A stretch of 64,000 bases of DNA from Hetaerina americana (lineage: Eukaryota; Arthropoda; Insecta; Odonata; Calopterygidae): assembly GCA_022747635.1 (NCBI GenBank), contig JAKTNV010000001.1, positions 38,736,072 through 38,800,071 on the forward strand, written 5' to 3'. Below, piece after piece: positions 1 through 10,990 of this stretch. The position numbers and the translations under genes are program-made. The notes under the pieces were generated by a model, which was not told where the DNA came from, ran no database searches, and saw nothing but the letters and a program-made list of their open reading frames with translations. The number at the start of each line of letters is the position of its first letter. Position 1 is the stretch's first letter.

Positions 1-139
1 AGGCGTCTCTGACGCAATCAAGGGGAAAATGGGTGGAAGAGAAATGATGGGGAACAGCTTGACTTTCGGACAAGGCTGGGCGCAGAAATACCGACGCAGA
101 GACGTGGCGATTCAATGAAAGATCCTTATGATGCAACAA

Positions 140-490
140 GCACCAGGTCAACCAATTTAGTGGAAGGGTAATCATCACAATATGTTTAGACGAGTGGCAG
201 GTCCCATACAGAGTCGTTATTTCCATCCGTTCCTATCTCAGGCTTGTTCCTTGGTCTCGTTGTTGCCTCCTCTCTCGACATCATCTATCATCAACGGTCT
301 TTTCTCTGTTCTCCTGTCCCCTCAACAGCCGTAGTCAGTTTTCTTTCCTTTTTCATTACCAGCCCCATCCAGTTTTCTTTTCCTCTTAAGGATAGTGTTT
401 AGGAGTGTTCTATTCTCTATAACTATGATTAGTACCTCATTTCTTATTCCGTCTGCCCATTTTATTATGCCCAAACTCCTACATACCAAT
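140..490 (-). mobile_element. Decayed 3' end of an RTE-type LINE
   Basis: Read on the minus strand, about 480 to 290 gives LLNTILKRKRK followed by a scrambled arginine/glycine-rich part. After frame changes the segment near 210 ends in VWDLPLV, and then a stretch resembling CDDYPST. This is the characteristic C-terminal end of endonuclease/reverse-transcriptase ORFs of RTE-like LINEs in insects (a lysine-rich stretch, then a W-D-L-P end). No intact ORF remains. The call rests on remembered family resemblance, so the edges are approximate. Confidence 0.5.
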
Positions 491-632
491 ACCACAAGAG
501 TCGTACAATAAAATACTCCACACATAAAGCATTTCACAACTCCTTTCTTTCTCAGCTACAGTTTAAAAACCTGCATAATACGTTTTTCCTCCTATTAAAG
601 GCTTATTTAACCATGGTCATCTTCGTTTTATA

Positions 633-1385
633 CGAGGGTCATCCGGAAAGTAGTACCCGTTCGTGAAATAAAGACACAAAAGTAAATATTAACAAACATA
701 AAAAAATTTATTTGAAAGAGGATACTTTAAACTACTTCTCAACATAATCTCCAAGCAAATTAAGGCATTTGTCATAACGTGTGACAAGTTTCTGTATTCC
801 TGCTGCATAGTCCTTCGCCGCCAGCTCATTGAGATACGCGAGGGACCCATCTTGCACAAATTTTTGCATAATGCAGATGGTGTTTAACAATTTCATGAAC
901 AATTGTTCGAGAAACATTGGGAAAATGCTCACAGATGTCATCAATTGTGACGCGCCGATCGTTCCTCACGAATTCGTCAACTGAGCTCACCAGTTGGTCT
1001 GTAATGACAGACGGTCTCCCCGAACGCTCATCGTCGTGTGTGTTCCCCCTCCCCATGTTGAAGTTGCGACACCACCGCCGAACAGACGACTCGTCCATTA
1101 CATTGTCTCCATACACCTCCTTTAATTGGCGATGAATATCACATGGGCGAACGTTTCTTGCATTGAGGAATTTAATCACTGCCCTCACTTCACAACTGGC
1201 GGCGTTCTCAATTTTTTTAAACATTGTAAACAATCACAGAAACAACACAGGCAATGCTAGCGTCACGCAACTTGGCTCAGAGAAGGCAGACAAGCCACTG
1301 AAGCTATCTGACCTCGTCCAGCGGCTACTCGCGTCGTCAGCACTTCATGCGGCACGAACGGGTACTACTTTCCGGATGACCCTCG
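633..1385 (-). mobile_element. Internally deleted mariner element with perfect TIRs
   Basis: The element is bounded by 33-bp terminal inverted repeats that match base for base: 633-665, starting CGAGGGTCATCC, and 1353-1385, ending GGATGACCCTCG. A TA dinucleotide lies on each side (631-632 and 1386-1387), as expected for mariner target duplication. At 753 bp it is much shorter than the roughly 1.3 kb of a full mariner. Its interior encodes the two ends of a transposase and lacks the catalytic core. The perfect TIRs suggest it moved recently using transposase supplied in trans. Confidence 0.9.
732..1233 (-). pseudogene. Mariner transposase remnant: N-terminal HTH joined to C-terminus
   Basis: Frame one (1233 down to 826) encodes MFTMFKKIENAASCE, the mariner N-terminal DNA-binding region. 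Recognisable parts are SSVRRWCRNF, DDERSGRPS and NVSRTIVHEIV, then KICARWVPR, equivalent to the linker before the catalytic domain. The reading then runs into a stop. A second frame (944 down to 732) supplies the true C-terminus, with YLNELAAKDYAAG and NLLGDYVEK. The two halves meet near 830-850 in different frames. All of the D,D34D catalytic domain (GDETW, HHDNAP and SPDLAPCDFF in complete relatives) is missing. The product cannot be a transposase, although the HTH could still bind the TIRs if it were expressed. Confidence 0.85.
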
Positions 1386-1387
1386 TA

Positions 1388-4300
1388 TCTTTTTACTCTT
1401 CCAATATTCTGTTAGTCTACTCTTCAGACATCTACAACTTTTAACTTTCTCCATTTTACCTACAGTGGACCTAAGGTCTATACTTATCCTCTTTGCAGTA
1501 ACGGAGAAAAGCCTTTCTGCGTTCTACCTTCATAACTTATAATCAGAAACATAATGGCTAATTAGTCGTGTGCGACAGTGTGTTATCAGAGAGGCATAAT
1601 TGTTTAAAGTTTTCGAGTGGGATTCCCTCGAAAACGAAGATTAATTTTTAGACAATCTGTTATGTACATTGAGAAGGATCAGTTTTCCAAAGACGTTCGG
1701 CGCATTTTAAAAATCCCAAATCCTTATGGAATAGATGATCATCCATTCAAGATTATAGAAGTATCCTGAAGAACGGATAGGTTTAAGATGCCATTTTTTC
1801 CAGAAACAATTAGAGACAGTAACAGCTGCTACTCACATCAACTAGGGATTAAATAGAATTATCATTACGTACAAATATAGGGCATATTTAACAACAAACA
1901 TAACACTCTTGTTACATGGTTCGTATGCTGCGCATGCCTGGTGTGGATACACCCCTTGCCACACACTTTCCCTGTGGGTTGCTAGGTACTATGTAGACGT
2001 AGGTTAGAACAAAATAATCGGTCTTTGAATTCTTAATTCCATCACAAATGAAGAGCTGAAGACTGGTTCATTACCATGCAAGCGACTAGGGTATTTGGTG
2101 TAATGCAAGTCAGTGTTAATAAATAGCATTGCTACATGATTACGTCACCGTGTGATAGTGTTGCCGGTTCTATCGAAAACCCAGCAATATTAGTAAACTT
2201 ATAATAATCATGAGACCGAGCCCACTACCGAAATGTCAGCCCGTTGGCTGCGAATCCGCGACCTTCGGTTAGCTGGCGAGCAGTTAAGAACAATAGGCAC
2301 GTTGCTAAATACACATGAACAGGGATAGGAACCATGAGCAAAATTTATAAATGTATTCACTCACTCATAAAAACAATCATAATGTACATTAAAACAATTT
2401 TCGGCAGCTTTAATCTGACATGTATTGATTGAAGTAGTCATTGCATAAAAACTACTCGGGAGCTGATGTATCGGAAAATGTGCATTAAAGGATGGAAAGG
2501 AAAACAAATGTGCCATCGCATGAGATTCGTCCGGAATGCTAAATTGAAAGAAAATTATGGTGATGATGAGCAAATACGGTGTCCATTGGATGCAGAAACT
2601 GCATGCATCAGACCTTCAACAATCACATATCGATTTTCGCCTTCTTCTGATTAAGTGTCAAGAACACAGCCACGGAAATCATTGAGATGAAGTGACCGAG
2701 ACACGTGCCCGAATAAATACAAATCTTTGAAAAAGCTCAACCCATCAAGCACGGACAAGGATTCGCTGTCCCTCAGTGACGTGGGAGCGCGACCCTAACC
2801 GCGTCACCACACTACGCATTGGGATAATCAATCGTGAAATATTTCCCGAACGTACACATTTCGTATAAAATATGCATTGGTTACCTCCCACAGAAAACAT
2901 TCGTATCAACGATCAAAACATTATTTCTTTAAACGTTAACGATGCGGCGAAACAGTCCGAATCATAGAATTCAGCAGTTGAGATGGATAATTTGAAGAAA
3001 TTGATTCTGCAAACAGCCTCAATTGGGCATGTTTTTAAAAATGAAAAATTCCATTAACGAACAATGAACAGTACTCAACAATATATAACTTATTGCTGTT
3101 ACATGATGATGGACTACGCATAAGGGTCATTTTGAAAAAAATCCACTTTTTTAACCAGGTGGATGGGTTTGAAACTGGCCGAGTCCACGGATAATTAGAA
3201 AACCGATTTCATTACACGTCTCGCCACCAGGGTCCTCGAACCGCCCATCCTCTTCACCCGACGGTTTAACAACCTTAACACACACTACCTGTCGAGCCGA
3301 GACGAGATGGCATTCAGGACCGGATTTTGCGGGAATTATCGATCTAAAGTACTTCCGATAAGAAAACTAGGTATTTCCGGTTCCCATTCTTGGATGGGCT
3401 ATACATAATTAAGAACACTCATAAGGGAAATGGCACATGAATATCGAATTACCACCCTCAGATATTCAGCATTAAATATTTAACTTGAGTTTTAAATCAT
3501 TTACGACTTCAAATACCATGATTAAGTGACTACACGATCAACCTAAATCTCATTAAAATGGCAAACTATCAAATACCTTTGATCTTGTATAAGCTCCATA
3601 AGCGGGAGAAACCTATTTATATTTATCCAAAGCATAAAAGACCACTTTGAATAAATAATATCGACACATATGTACTGGAGAAAAATATGCGAAAGCACAT
3701 ACGAGCTCTGATACGCGGTCGTTTCAATCCATTTCTTTTGTACGGCCGCGAAGTTAAATCCGCTTAGAGGAATGCAGGGCTAAATAGTGAACAAAACAGA
3801 AGTGGATCATACTGCGGGACGACACGGTGCAGGGATACACGAGTAAAGATGCACGACATTGATCCCACCAGTATCACCCCCAGATTACTTAACCCCTTAT
3901 AAAATGAAGGTCCTTAACCATCAAGACTATAGGGCCTTGGGAGGATCTCCCTGGAAGGTCAGTGAACACGTTACTCGACCACTTACAAAGCTGGACATCC
4001 ATATCCAACATCGGGATTGAGATGCATATTTTTACTCCGGCAACGATGACGGAGAGGCAATCACATTGCTCACAGAGCAGACCACTGCAAATAATTGTCA
4101 AGTACGTGAAAGCATGCGTGCAGAGGAGGGAAATCTGAGAATGTATCTATGGGCCACTGGACAAAAAGGATGGAGAAGAAGAGAAGAGATCTAAATCTGG
4201 TTCAAGAGTCGGATGTTGAAATGCAATTTTCAGATGAAATGGGAAGAGAGAATGCCTCCAACAAGCATAAGATGAAAAGGTCATATTTAGCACTAAGCGG

Positions 4301-5890
4301 AAAAGAAGAACTCGATGGACTGGAAGAAACGATGGGATCAAGAAACAAAGAAAGGATCAAGAAACAATGTATTTGTTACGGACCTAATAGAAGGGAAGGA
4401 AAGACACCAATTAAACAGAACACCAGAAATAAAGAGGTAACAGAGCGCAAAAGCACTATCGCGGAAACGCATGAATGGAGGGGAGCATTCAACATATCTT
4501 TGATTTGACAGGCTACTGACGATGATGGAAAAAAGTACCGTCATAAACAGGCTAACAACATACCACATTGTTTTTGGCGATACGTGGATGGGAACGAGAA
4601 GACACAAAGGAAGGTAAGGTATGAGTGTTCTTTCAAAAGGAGGGGAATGAATTAAGGAAGATATTGGAGGAAAATGACACAAGGTTGTGCGTGGCCGAAC
4701 GAGAATAGCTATGATGTTCGCGGCGCGTGTGAACTACAGTCAAGGATGGCCGTTTGTTTCGCATCTAAATGAATTAGCATGCATTGTCAACACACTTGGA
4801 CGTGCTAAAAAGCGGAGCGAGGACAGACCAATCACATGCGTCAATGGTCACGCGGTGGCTGGTCGTGGACAGAAGGAAACAGGCAAAAGTTACTCATGAG
4901 TCGAAAAAAAAGTAGAAAGACAGTCAACGGCGCGCGAAAAGGGCAATTGTTCCAGGAATAGTACTGGAGCGGTTCACCGTAAGGTCGAAGCAATGCCATG
5001 GGTTTTTGAGCATGGGATTCCGTGATAATTTTCATTTTCTGCTCTAAAACCCTTTCGTTAAATTCTGGCCCGTACGACTCCCTGTATTCTCCGATAGAAA
5101 AGACGTCACTGCACAACAATATAATTAACTGTGAATACACGGAAAAATCGCAGGCAATAAGCAAGTAACACCAGATAATCTGCAACACGAAAAAACGTCT
5201 GCCGCCAACACGCGGAAGTAACTACAAGCAGCAAGTAGGGGAGACCTGATCCACTTTCTCGTCACCCTTGCGGAGCTATTACACGCGCCTTTATGTCAGG
5301 GCCGTCGGAGTTTTTTTATGGTGTGGATTAGAATTAATCCTGTGGCCCGTGAGTATCGTCAATCAAAAAAGTAAAGTGAATCCGATTCGGTTCCGATTCG
5401 AACGACGCTGCAACAGAACATTGACTAAACCTTGAAGACCAGTCGCCCACTGGCTTCGCTCAAGTTATGATGTGAGACATGTGGCTGCACAGTCTAAAGA
5501 TTTCACTTCCCCGACAACATCACCACCGAATATTCACGCTTCAAACAATTCAACAAATACCGCGCGTTCAACTTCTCGAGTGATTCTTTAGATTGTAGTT
5601 TCGAAATTCAAGTTTCACAAAGATTGAAGAAATGACAAGGGATTTGCATGAACGCCAAAACGCGTTAACATGAAGCCTTTCTGGCTTTACCAGGGGACCG
5701 AACAAAGTTGGAACAAACACGCACATCTACGTTCACTATCCAATTCTTATTTTTAATGGCGGCGGTTTAAGTCTCAGGATGTAATTTGCCTAGGGTAAGT
5801 TTTGTATTTTACCTCCATTTAAGTTATTAATTTTAACACGATGTCAGGCTTCATACAATACCTTCCGACTTCAAAACCCTAAAAAAGGAA
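1388..5890. other. No recognised gene
   Basis: The stretch contains only short ORFs without family resemblance. The longest, 4149-4508 plus (119 aa, lysine/glutamate-rich), has no motif I recognise. Two segments (around 2770-2830 and 3210-3240, minus sense) have weak tRNA-like B-box resemblance and may be old SINE heads, but I cannot support them further. Confidence 0.5.
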
Positions 5891-6540
5891 ACTAGGTCAG
5901 AGAGGGAGGAAAAATACTTCCGTCCCGAATTTGCCAAATTACCGTTGCGGCCGGAGACTCGCCGCGCCACCCGTCTCCCCCCCTCCCACCCTCCTTGCGA
6001 CGGAACCCTCGACTAGACGCACCGTCCACCCACGAGACGAGACGGACTGAGAGGGAGTGACGGAGAAGGGAGGGGCAGGCACGGGTAGCCTTGCTTTTTT
6101 GTCGCACGCCTGTCCGCACGTCCTCCAAATGACGCGGACACGCGTTCCGGGATGCGCTTCGGTCATCATCCTGGGTCAAGGGCGGATGCATTCTCCGTCG
6201 AAGCACGCCCTTCCATCCAACTCTCCCGGCCGACTCGGTGACGACTACCCGATATTTACATGTTAGGCAGCCGGTGATGATTTTTTGTGGACCTCGCTCC
6301 TTCTAAACGCGTGGGCGGTCGAACGTCGGGAGAGCGTCAATTGGGCAGCCTCCAAAGCACATTGAAAGCGACCGTGCTCGCAAGGGGGAGAGGGTCCGAA
6401 CATGCGTGGTCCGAGGACCCCCTCGCCAATCCGAGCGAACCCTGACGATCAGAAATGCAGGACTGCGCAAAGTTGCAATGCATCGACAGCGACAGACGAT
6501 GACGTACAGGACCGTATATGAACCGCCTGGCAATAGGAAG
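5890..6540. other. GC- and CpG-rich segment without a supported CDS
   Basis: Base composition changes sharply here from AT-rich to strongly GC-rich with many CpG, for example GTTGCGGCCGGAGACTCG at 5944-5961, and returns to AT-rich after about 6540. Overlapping ORFs on both strands (6303-6821 minus, 172 aa; 5892-6206 minus, 104 aa) are arginine/proline/serine-rich. They look like open frames caused by GC content. The segment may be a promoter or first exon of a gene extending outside the recognised structures, but no start, splice or domain decides this. Confidence 0.35.
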
Positions 6541-8939
6541 AATTTCATGAAAATCCTTCTTATGTGTTTCTTCGATGTAACCGTGAATTTACGAGAGGAC
6601 TGCGGTATTTCATATTCAACATCTATTTTTGTCATAAATTCAACAAGGCAATCGATATCGAGTGGATTTGTTATATCAACAAATCTTACACAGATAATGT
6701 GCACTGAGATAACAGACTGCGGATAGGCATACCGACAGAGCGTAAAAAATAGTCTCCATACTGTGACCAGCCATTTAAAATGTGACACAATATTTACGTC
6801 GCAAGGTTGGCGGATCGACACTTATGATAAATCCAATTTACCTTTCACCATTTTGATCGAAATTCGCCCGATCTAAAGTGACGGCACAGGGGCTACCCAC
6901 ACATCACGTTACGTTACCCCCAAAATAGCACATAAAAGGGAAAGTCACACTATTTGCAACGTCAAATTAGTATCATTCAACTTTTGCAATATAAACACGA
7001 CTTTCAATATCGATGAGATACTGTCAAACGCCATAACATGATGCAACAAGAAGTTATTGATTTATAAATACTTTTTTAATGTCGTGAGTCGAAAAACGAT
7101 GGTGATATAATGCCGCACGTGGTTGTAAATATACACTAAAAAGTTACGTGGCCGGAGGGGATCGTCAGGGCCAAAAACATAGGAGCTATAATACAACCAC
7201 TATGACATTTCCTAGAGATAAATTTTCCTATAACTAGTATCAAAGCATAAACTGACTGTGGAACCGAAATGAAATTTTAAAAATTACGTAGACAATAGGT
7301 GCGAAATAGGAAAAAAGAAAGGCGAGCTCCACAACACAAAAACTCCACTGCGAAAATGAAACGAAGATAATTTAAAATACACTGATTCGTCACCAGCAAT
7401 TAAAGGCTTCATAATATATCAACGTCTGTACCACATAAGTATTTCTATATTAGTCAAACATGTTAATCAATATGATATAACGCCTTCGTTTAGACGCCCA
7501 ATAAATTTACCTTGAACATTTCAAACGGATGAAAAATTCGAATCTGGACGCCACATATTCTAGAGTAAAACGGTTCTCATCTTTACCTTTTTAGCTTAAA
7601 TAAAATAACTTCACCTGAAATTATCGACGTGAAACAGTCGGTAACATATCCAAGCGTACTATATCACTTCAACTAAGGGATTATATCTTTATCGAATGCA
7701 TCACAGAATATTATGTTTAGCCCATTCTGAAGGGAAATGATGACAAGCAGAATGGCTTCAAGGCATGACATGCATAATAAAGACGGAGATTTGATAAAAA
7801 GGTACAGGGGAAGAGGCGGTTGAGTTCACACCTAACTTTACAGGAGATGTGATCCTCGGCACTGCCGTAACTTCCTATAAACTGGCTCCCTTTTTCAGAG
7901 AGCTCGAAATCAAAGGAAGTACCTAGAAGTAAAAAGTGGTGCACACAACTAACCATATAACCAAAAATCGAAATTTCGTGTTTCAGTTCCAATATAAATA
8001 TCATTGTCACAAAAATACTTATACAAGATACTTCAAGATGTTCCCAAAACAGCACAACCTGATAGAAAGACGGTCTGAGCTTTTTGAACAGGTTTACCAA
8101 ATAATTATATTTTCAAACAATCCATTAACGAAATGAGACCTTCTCAAAGAGAATAATACTTCGATTCTAGAGGAAACTTTGTTTTTAAAATTATGCATAT
8201 CAACACCGGAATTTTTCTTTGATTCAACGTTACATGAACAGATATTGTTACATTGACTCAAATACTATCAAATTTCCTAAATATGTAAAAAAAACTACTT
8301 ACAGAGGTATTGCCACAACGATGTAATAAAATTTTCGTTTATGGATAGAAATAAGTTCAGAAAAATGGAGTTTTTTTAATCGATAACTAGCTAAAACCTC
8401 CGTTAAATCATCCTTTCAAATATTAAAATCGGAAATTGTACCTCTAAAATGCATGCGAAGGCAAAATATTCACATTTTTTCATACATATGATATCAGAAC
8501 TTGAAAGCGGCCGTATTAACAAAATAACCAATTTCCTGTAAACATTTTAACTTAGACTTCTCAGATGAGACGGAAAATGAGATTATTCTAGCAACTCCTA
8601 AATTTTCTCATTTTTCAAATAATCATGAATTTTTTCCAGGTTTCCACATCCTGCGCTTTTAATTTCACGGAATTGTCGCTAAGCTAATACGTAATTCTGG
8701 AATAGTCATGGGGATGCTACTGAAAACTACACAACGTTTCCAATCTTTTAATCTTTTCCATTTGTCAAGATCTAGTCTTTGATGAGGATACAATAAATCA
8801 AGTAGTGATTTCAAAGTCATTTTTTTAATAGCGACCTTTTGTCATTAAACACTCTTTTTCCCAATGTAGTAGATACCCTGACATTTCTAAAATTCATTAA
8901 TTATTATATATTTATACAATAAAAAAACCATAATCACAG
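6541..8939. other. AT-rich stretch, no gene recognised
   Basis: There are only short ORFs with no domain or motif. I see no RNA gene, clear repeat or splice-supported exon. Confidence 0.45.
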
Positions 8940-9185
8940 TAATCAACCCGAAGGTCTGTTTGGTAGGTAATGTTAGAGTTCACCGAGTACTAAGCCCGGC
9001 GGCGTGTGAAATTCACACATCAGGGTAGGGGGGCCAGTTCCTATCCCTCTGCCGGTTATGGTTTCCCAGGAATATCTGGTACCCGAAAACCACACAGCTT
9101 GGGTGGAGCTGCAGGTGCCCAGGAATCGAACCCAGGACCATTTGGTCAGTAGTCCAACGCTCTACCCCCTGGACTACCGCGACCC
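8940..9185 (-). mobile_element. tRNA-derived SINE, family 1, full-length copy
   Basis: On the minus strand the head at 9185 reads GGGTCGCGGTAGTCCAGG, an A-box-like start, followed by a B-box match GGTTCGATTCC near 9124-9134. The body runs to an AT-rich tail at about 8940. The same body, without the tRNA-like head, recurs at 10809-10990, including the shared block CACATCAGGGTAGG, so this is a dispersed repeat. Acceptor-stem pairing is absent and it is not a functional tRNA. Confidence 0.75.
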
Positions 9186-10493
9186 ATAATTGTACCTTAT
9201 ATAATATATATTATAACATATCCAACCATGAATTTTGTGAAGTGAATTGTGAGCGTTGGTGAAGATGAAAATTCTCCAAAATATCCAACATGAAATTCTT
9301 TTGGAACGAAATTTACACCAGATATATGAGAAAACTTCACCGCAGACAACTATTTCCATTAAAATAAAATAAAGTAGGATTTGGACAGTTGAAAAATTTA
9401 CCCATCTTTACAACGGCGTAGTGGCCTGGTGGCAGTTGCGTTGCATTTAAACCAGCTACTGTGTGAACCGCAGGCAGTAGAGGTAAATGAGCCTTACCCA
9501 GTATATGTGAATTGGCGCGCTGAAGTGCTTCGCATCAGATGAGTTCAACCCTCACCAATCAAACCGACTAACGGGCCGAAGTCGGCTTTTTGGTGGTACG
9601 ATACCACCTAAGGATAGCGTTCCTTGGCGTTATGCAACCCGATTTCATTGTTACATGGGACGACAAAAAATATACTAGAACCTTCGGACGACAAAGGCTA
9701 TACATATATCAGTATGATTGGTGTGAATATCCGTTCAGGGTTTTCGGCGATGGCCCGAGATATAAGTTGTGTTTGTCTATTGTCTAGTTCCAAATAAATG
9801 CTGCACCCCTCTCCTCCGAATCCCCCCTCGTGTTGAAAAATGAATCATTTTTAACGTTATACTAAATAACTAACAATTGTATTTTTTAAATCATTTTCTC
9901 CATTATCAATTACAGTGAAAATTTAATTACCACACAATCGATGAAAGGCTAAATTTTAATTGAAATTAACATCTCGGTTGGCCAATCATAAGGTCTATGA
10001 AGAGCGCACTGTTCGAAATATAAATGTGGCTACAAATTCGCATTCTTGTGTCCAACGAATTATATTCTTAGATAATTTTACACATATGCTTGTATAGCCA
10101 TGTTACATGAAGGGACATATTTCCCAACCTATACGATTTAGCAAAAGAAACTATAACGAGTAGACCTTGAATGTAATTACCCAAGGCCCTTTAAAGCACC
10201 CCTCACAAAGCATTCTTTGTTTCTGCTTATGATTTTTTGATGATCTCACAAATGCTAAATGTAAACATTGACGTCTTAATCTTTAAGAATATAACTTTTG
10301 AGCAAACAAACAATTTCACCCAAAATTAGTCATGAAAAATGCGTCCAATTCTATGGCTAAATAAATCATAAGTTATCCTATAATACTCCAGCATAAGCAT
10401 TCCAAAGAATTATACCTGTTTTGACAAAAATGAAAAGCATTCATTCAAACTCATAAAACACTTAAGGTAAGTAAAACACGCGTATTTGATAGT
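9186..10493. other. No gene; possible SINE-like block at 9410-9600
   Basis: Around 9413-9600 the plus strand has a GC-richer block beginning GGCGTAGTGGCCTGGTGGCA. It resembles a tRNA-like SINE head, but there is only one copy in the window, so I leave it unassigned. The rest is AT-rich and featureless. Confidence 0.35.
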
Positions 10494-10690
10494 GAATCAT
10501 TGATGAAAGAAGGCCCTTTGCTTTTTCACATGTGTACAATTTTTGTATTACGACCTAAGTTTCGTTACAGCGTATCATCTTCAGGAATATGTTACGAAGT
10601 TACGCAATGGAAATAATAATAATGAAAAGCAAAGTGTATTCTTTCATCATGAATGATTTCCACCAAGTTACGCCTGAAACTGTCATTCAT
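10494..10690 (-). repeat. Fold-back element, copy A, with hammerhead-like loop
   Basis: An inverted repeat pairs about 10494-10526 (ATTGATGAAAGAAGG... CTTTGCTTTT) with about 10624-10660, with a few mismatches and a 3-base gap. Outside the right arm, 10657-10683 reads TTCCACCAAGTTACGCC and then TGAAACTGT. This is the inverse of the edge motif found at 32.1, 43.3 and 50.3 kb. The loop holds the CTGAAGA/GAAAC/GGTC motif annotated separately. Confidence 0.65.
10545..10592 (-). ncRNA. Candidate hammerhead ribozyme motif
   Basis: Minus-strand order is CTGAAGA (10584-10578), one unpaired T, a stem of GATAC with GTAAC (10576-10572 and 10568-10564, one A-A mismatch, loop GCT), and GAAA (10563-10560). 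A three-base stem III follows, ACT with GGT (10560-10558 and 10555-10553), then C at 10552, the expected cleavage base. The order and core residues fit a type I hammerhead (CUGANGA, GAA, stem III, GUC). Two things weigh against activity: the extra T between the core and stem II, and a weak stem I. Function is inference. Confidence 0.45.
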
Positions 10691-10808
10691 TTAATCGGTG
10701 CTTAACTCTTATTTTACTTGCCCAAGTGATTCATCAATTCGAATGAATTAAAGACTTTCATCTAACGCCTAAACCGGTCTACTGCTTTGGAATGTTATAA
10801 ATAAACAG

Positions 10809-10990
10809 TTATCAACCCAGCGATTGGTTTGATAGGTGAGGGTAGAGCTTCATCTAGTACTAGGGTCAACGGCATGTGAATTCTCACATCAGGGTAGGGA
10901 GGCCAGTTCTTTTCCCATTTCCCAGGAAGATACAGTACCCGAGAAATCACAAAGCTCAGTGAAAAGGAGTAGGATCATTGAGGAGCAGTA
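10809..10990 (-). mobile_element. tRNA-derived SINE, family 1, head-truncated copy
   Basis: This segment shares order and sequence blocks with 8940-9110: ATCAACCC, TAGGTGAGGGTAGAG and CACATCAGGGTAGGGAGGCC. The similarity stops at about 10990, before the tRNA-like head of the first copy, so it is a truncated copy in the same orientation. Confidence 0.7.

Noticed and set aside
4149..4508. Plus-strand ORF of 119 codons, lysine/glutamate-rich
   Set aside because: It is purine-rich on one strand, which favours open frames, and has an equally long shadow on the other strand. No homology or splice support.
6303..6821. Minus-strand ORF of 172 codons, the longest non-transposon frame in the first 10 kb
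   Set aside because: No motif is recognised, it lies partly in a GC-rich segment that lacks stops by composition, and an opposing ORF of 106 codons overlaps it. It is kept as part of the CpG-rich finding only.
9124..9185. tRNA gene
   Set aside because: It is the head of a SINE whose body recurs at 10809-10990, and the cloverleaf does not close.
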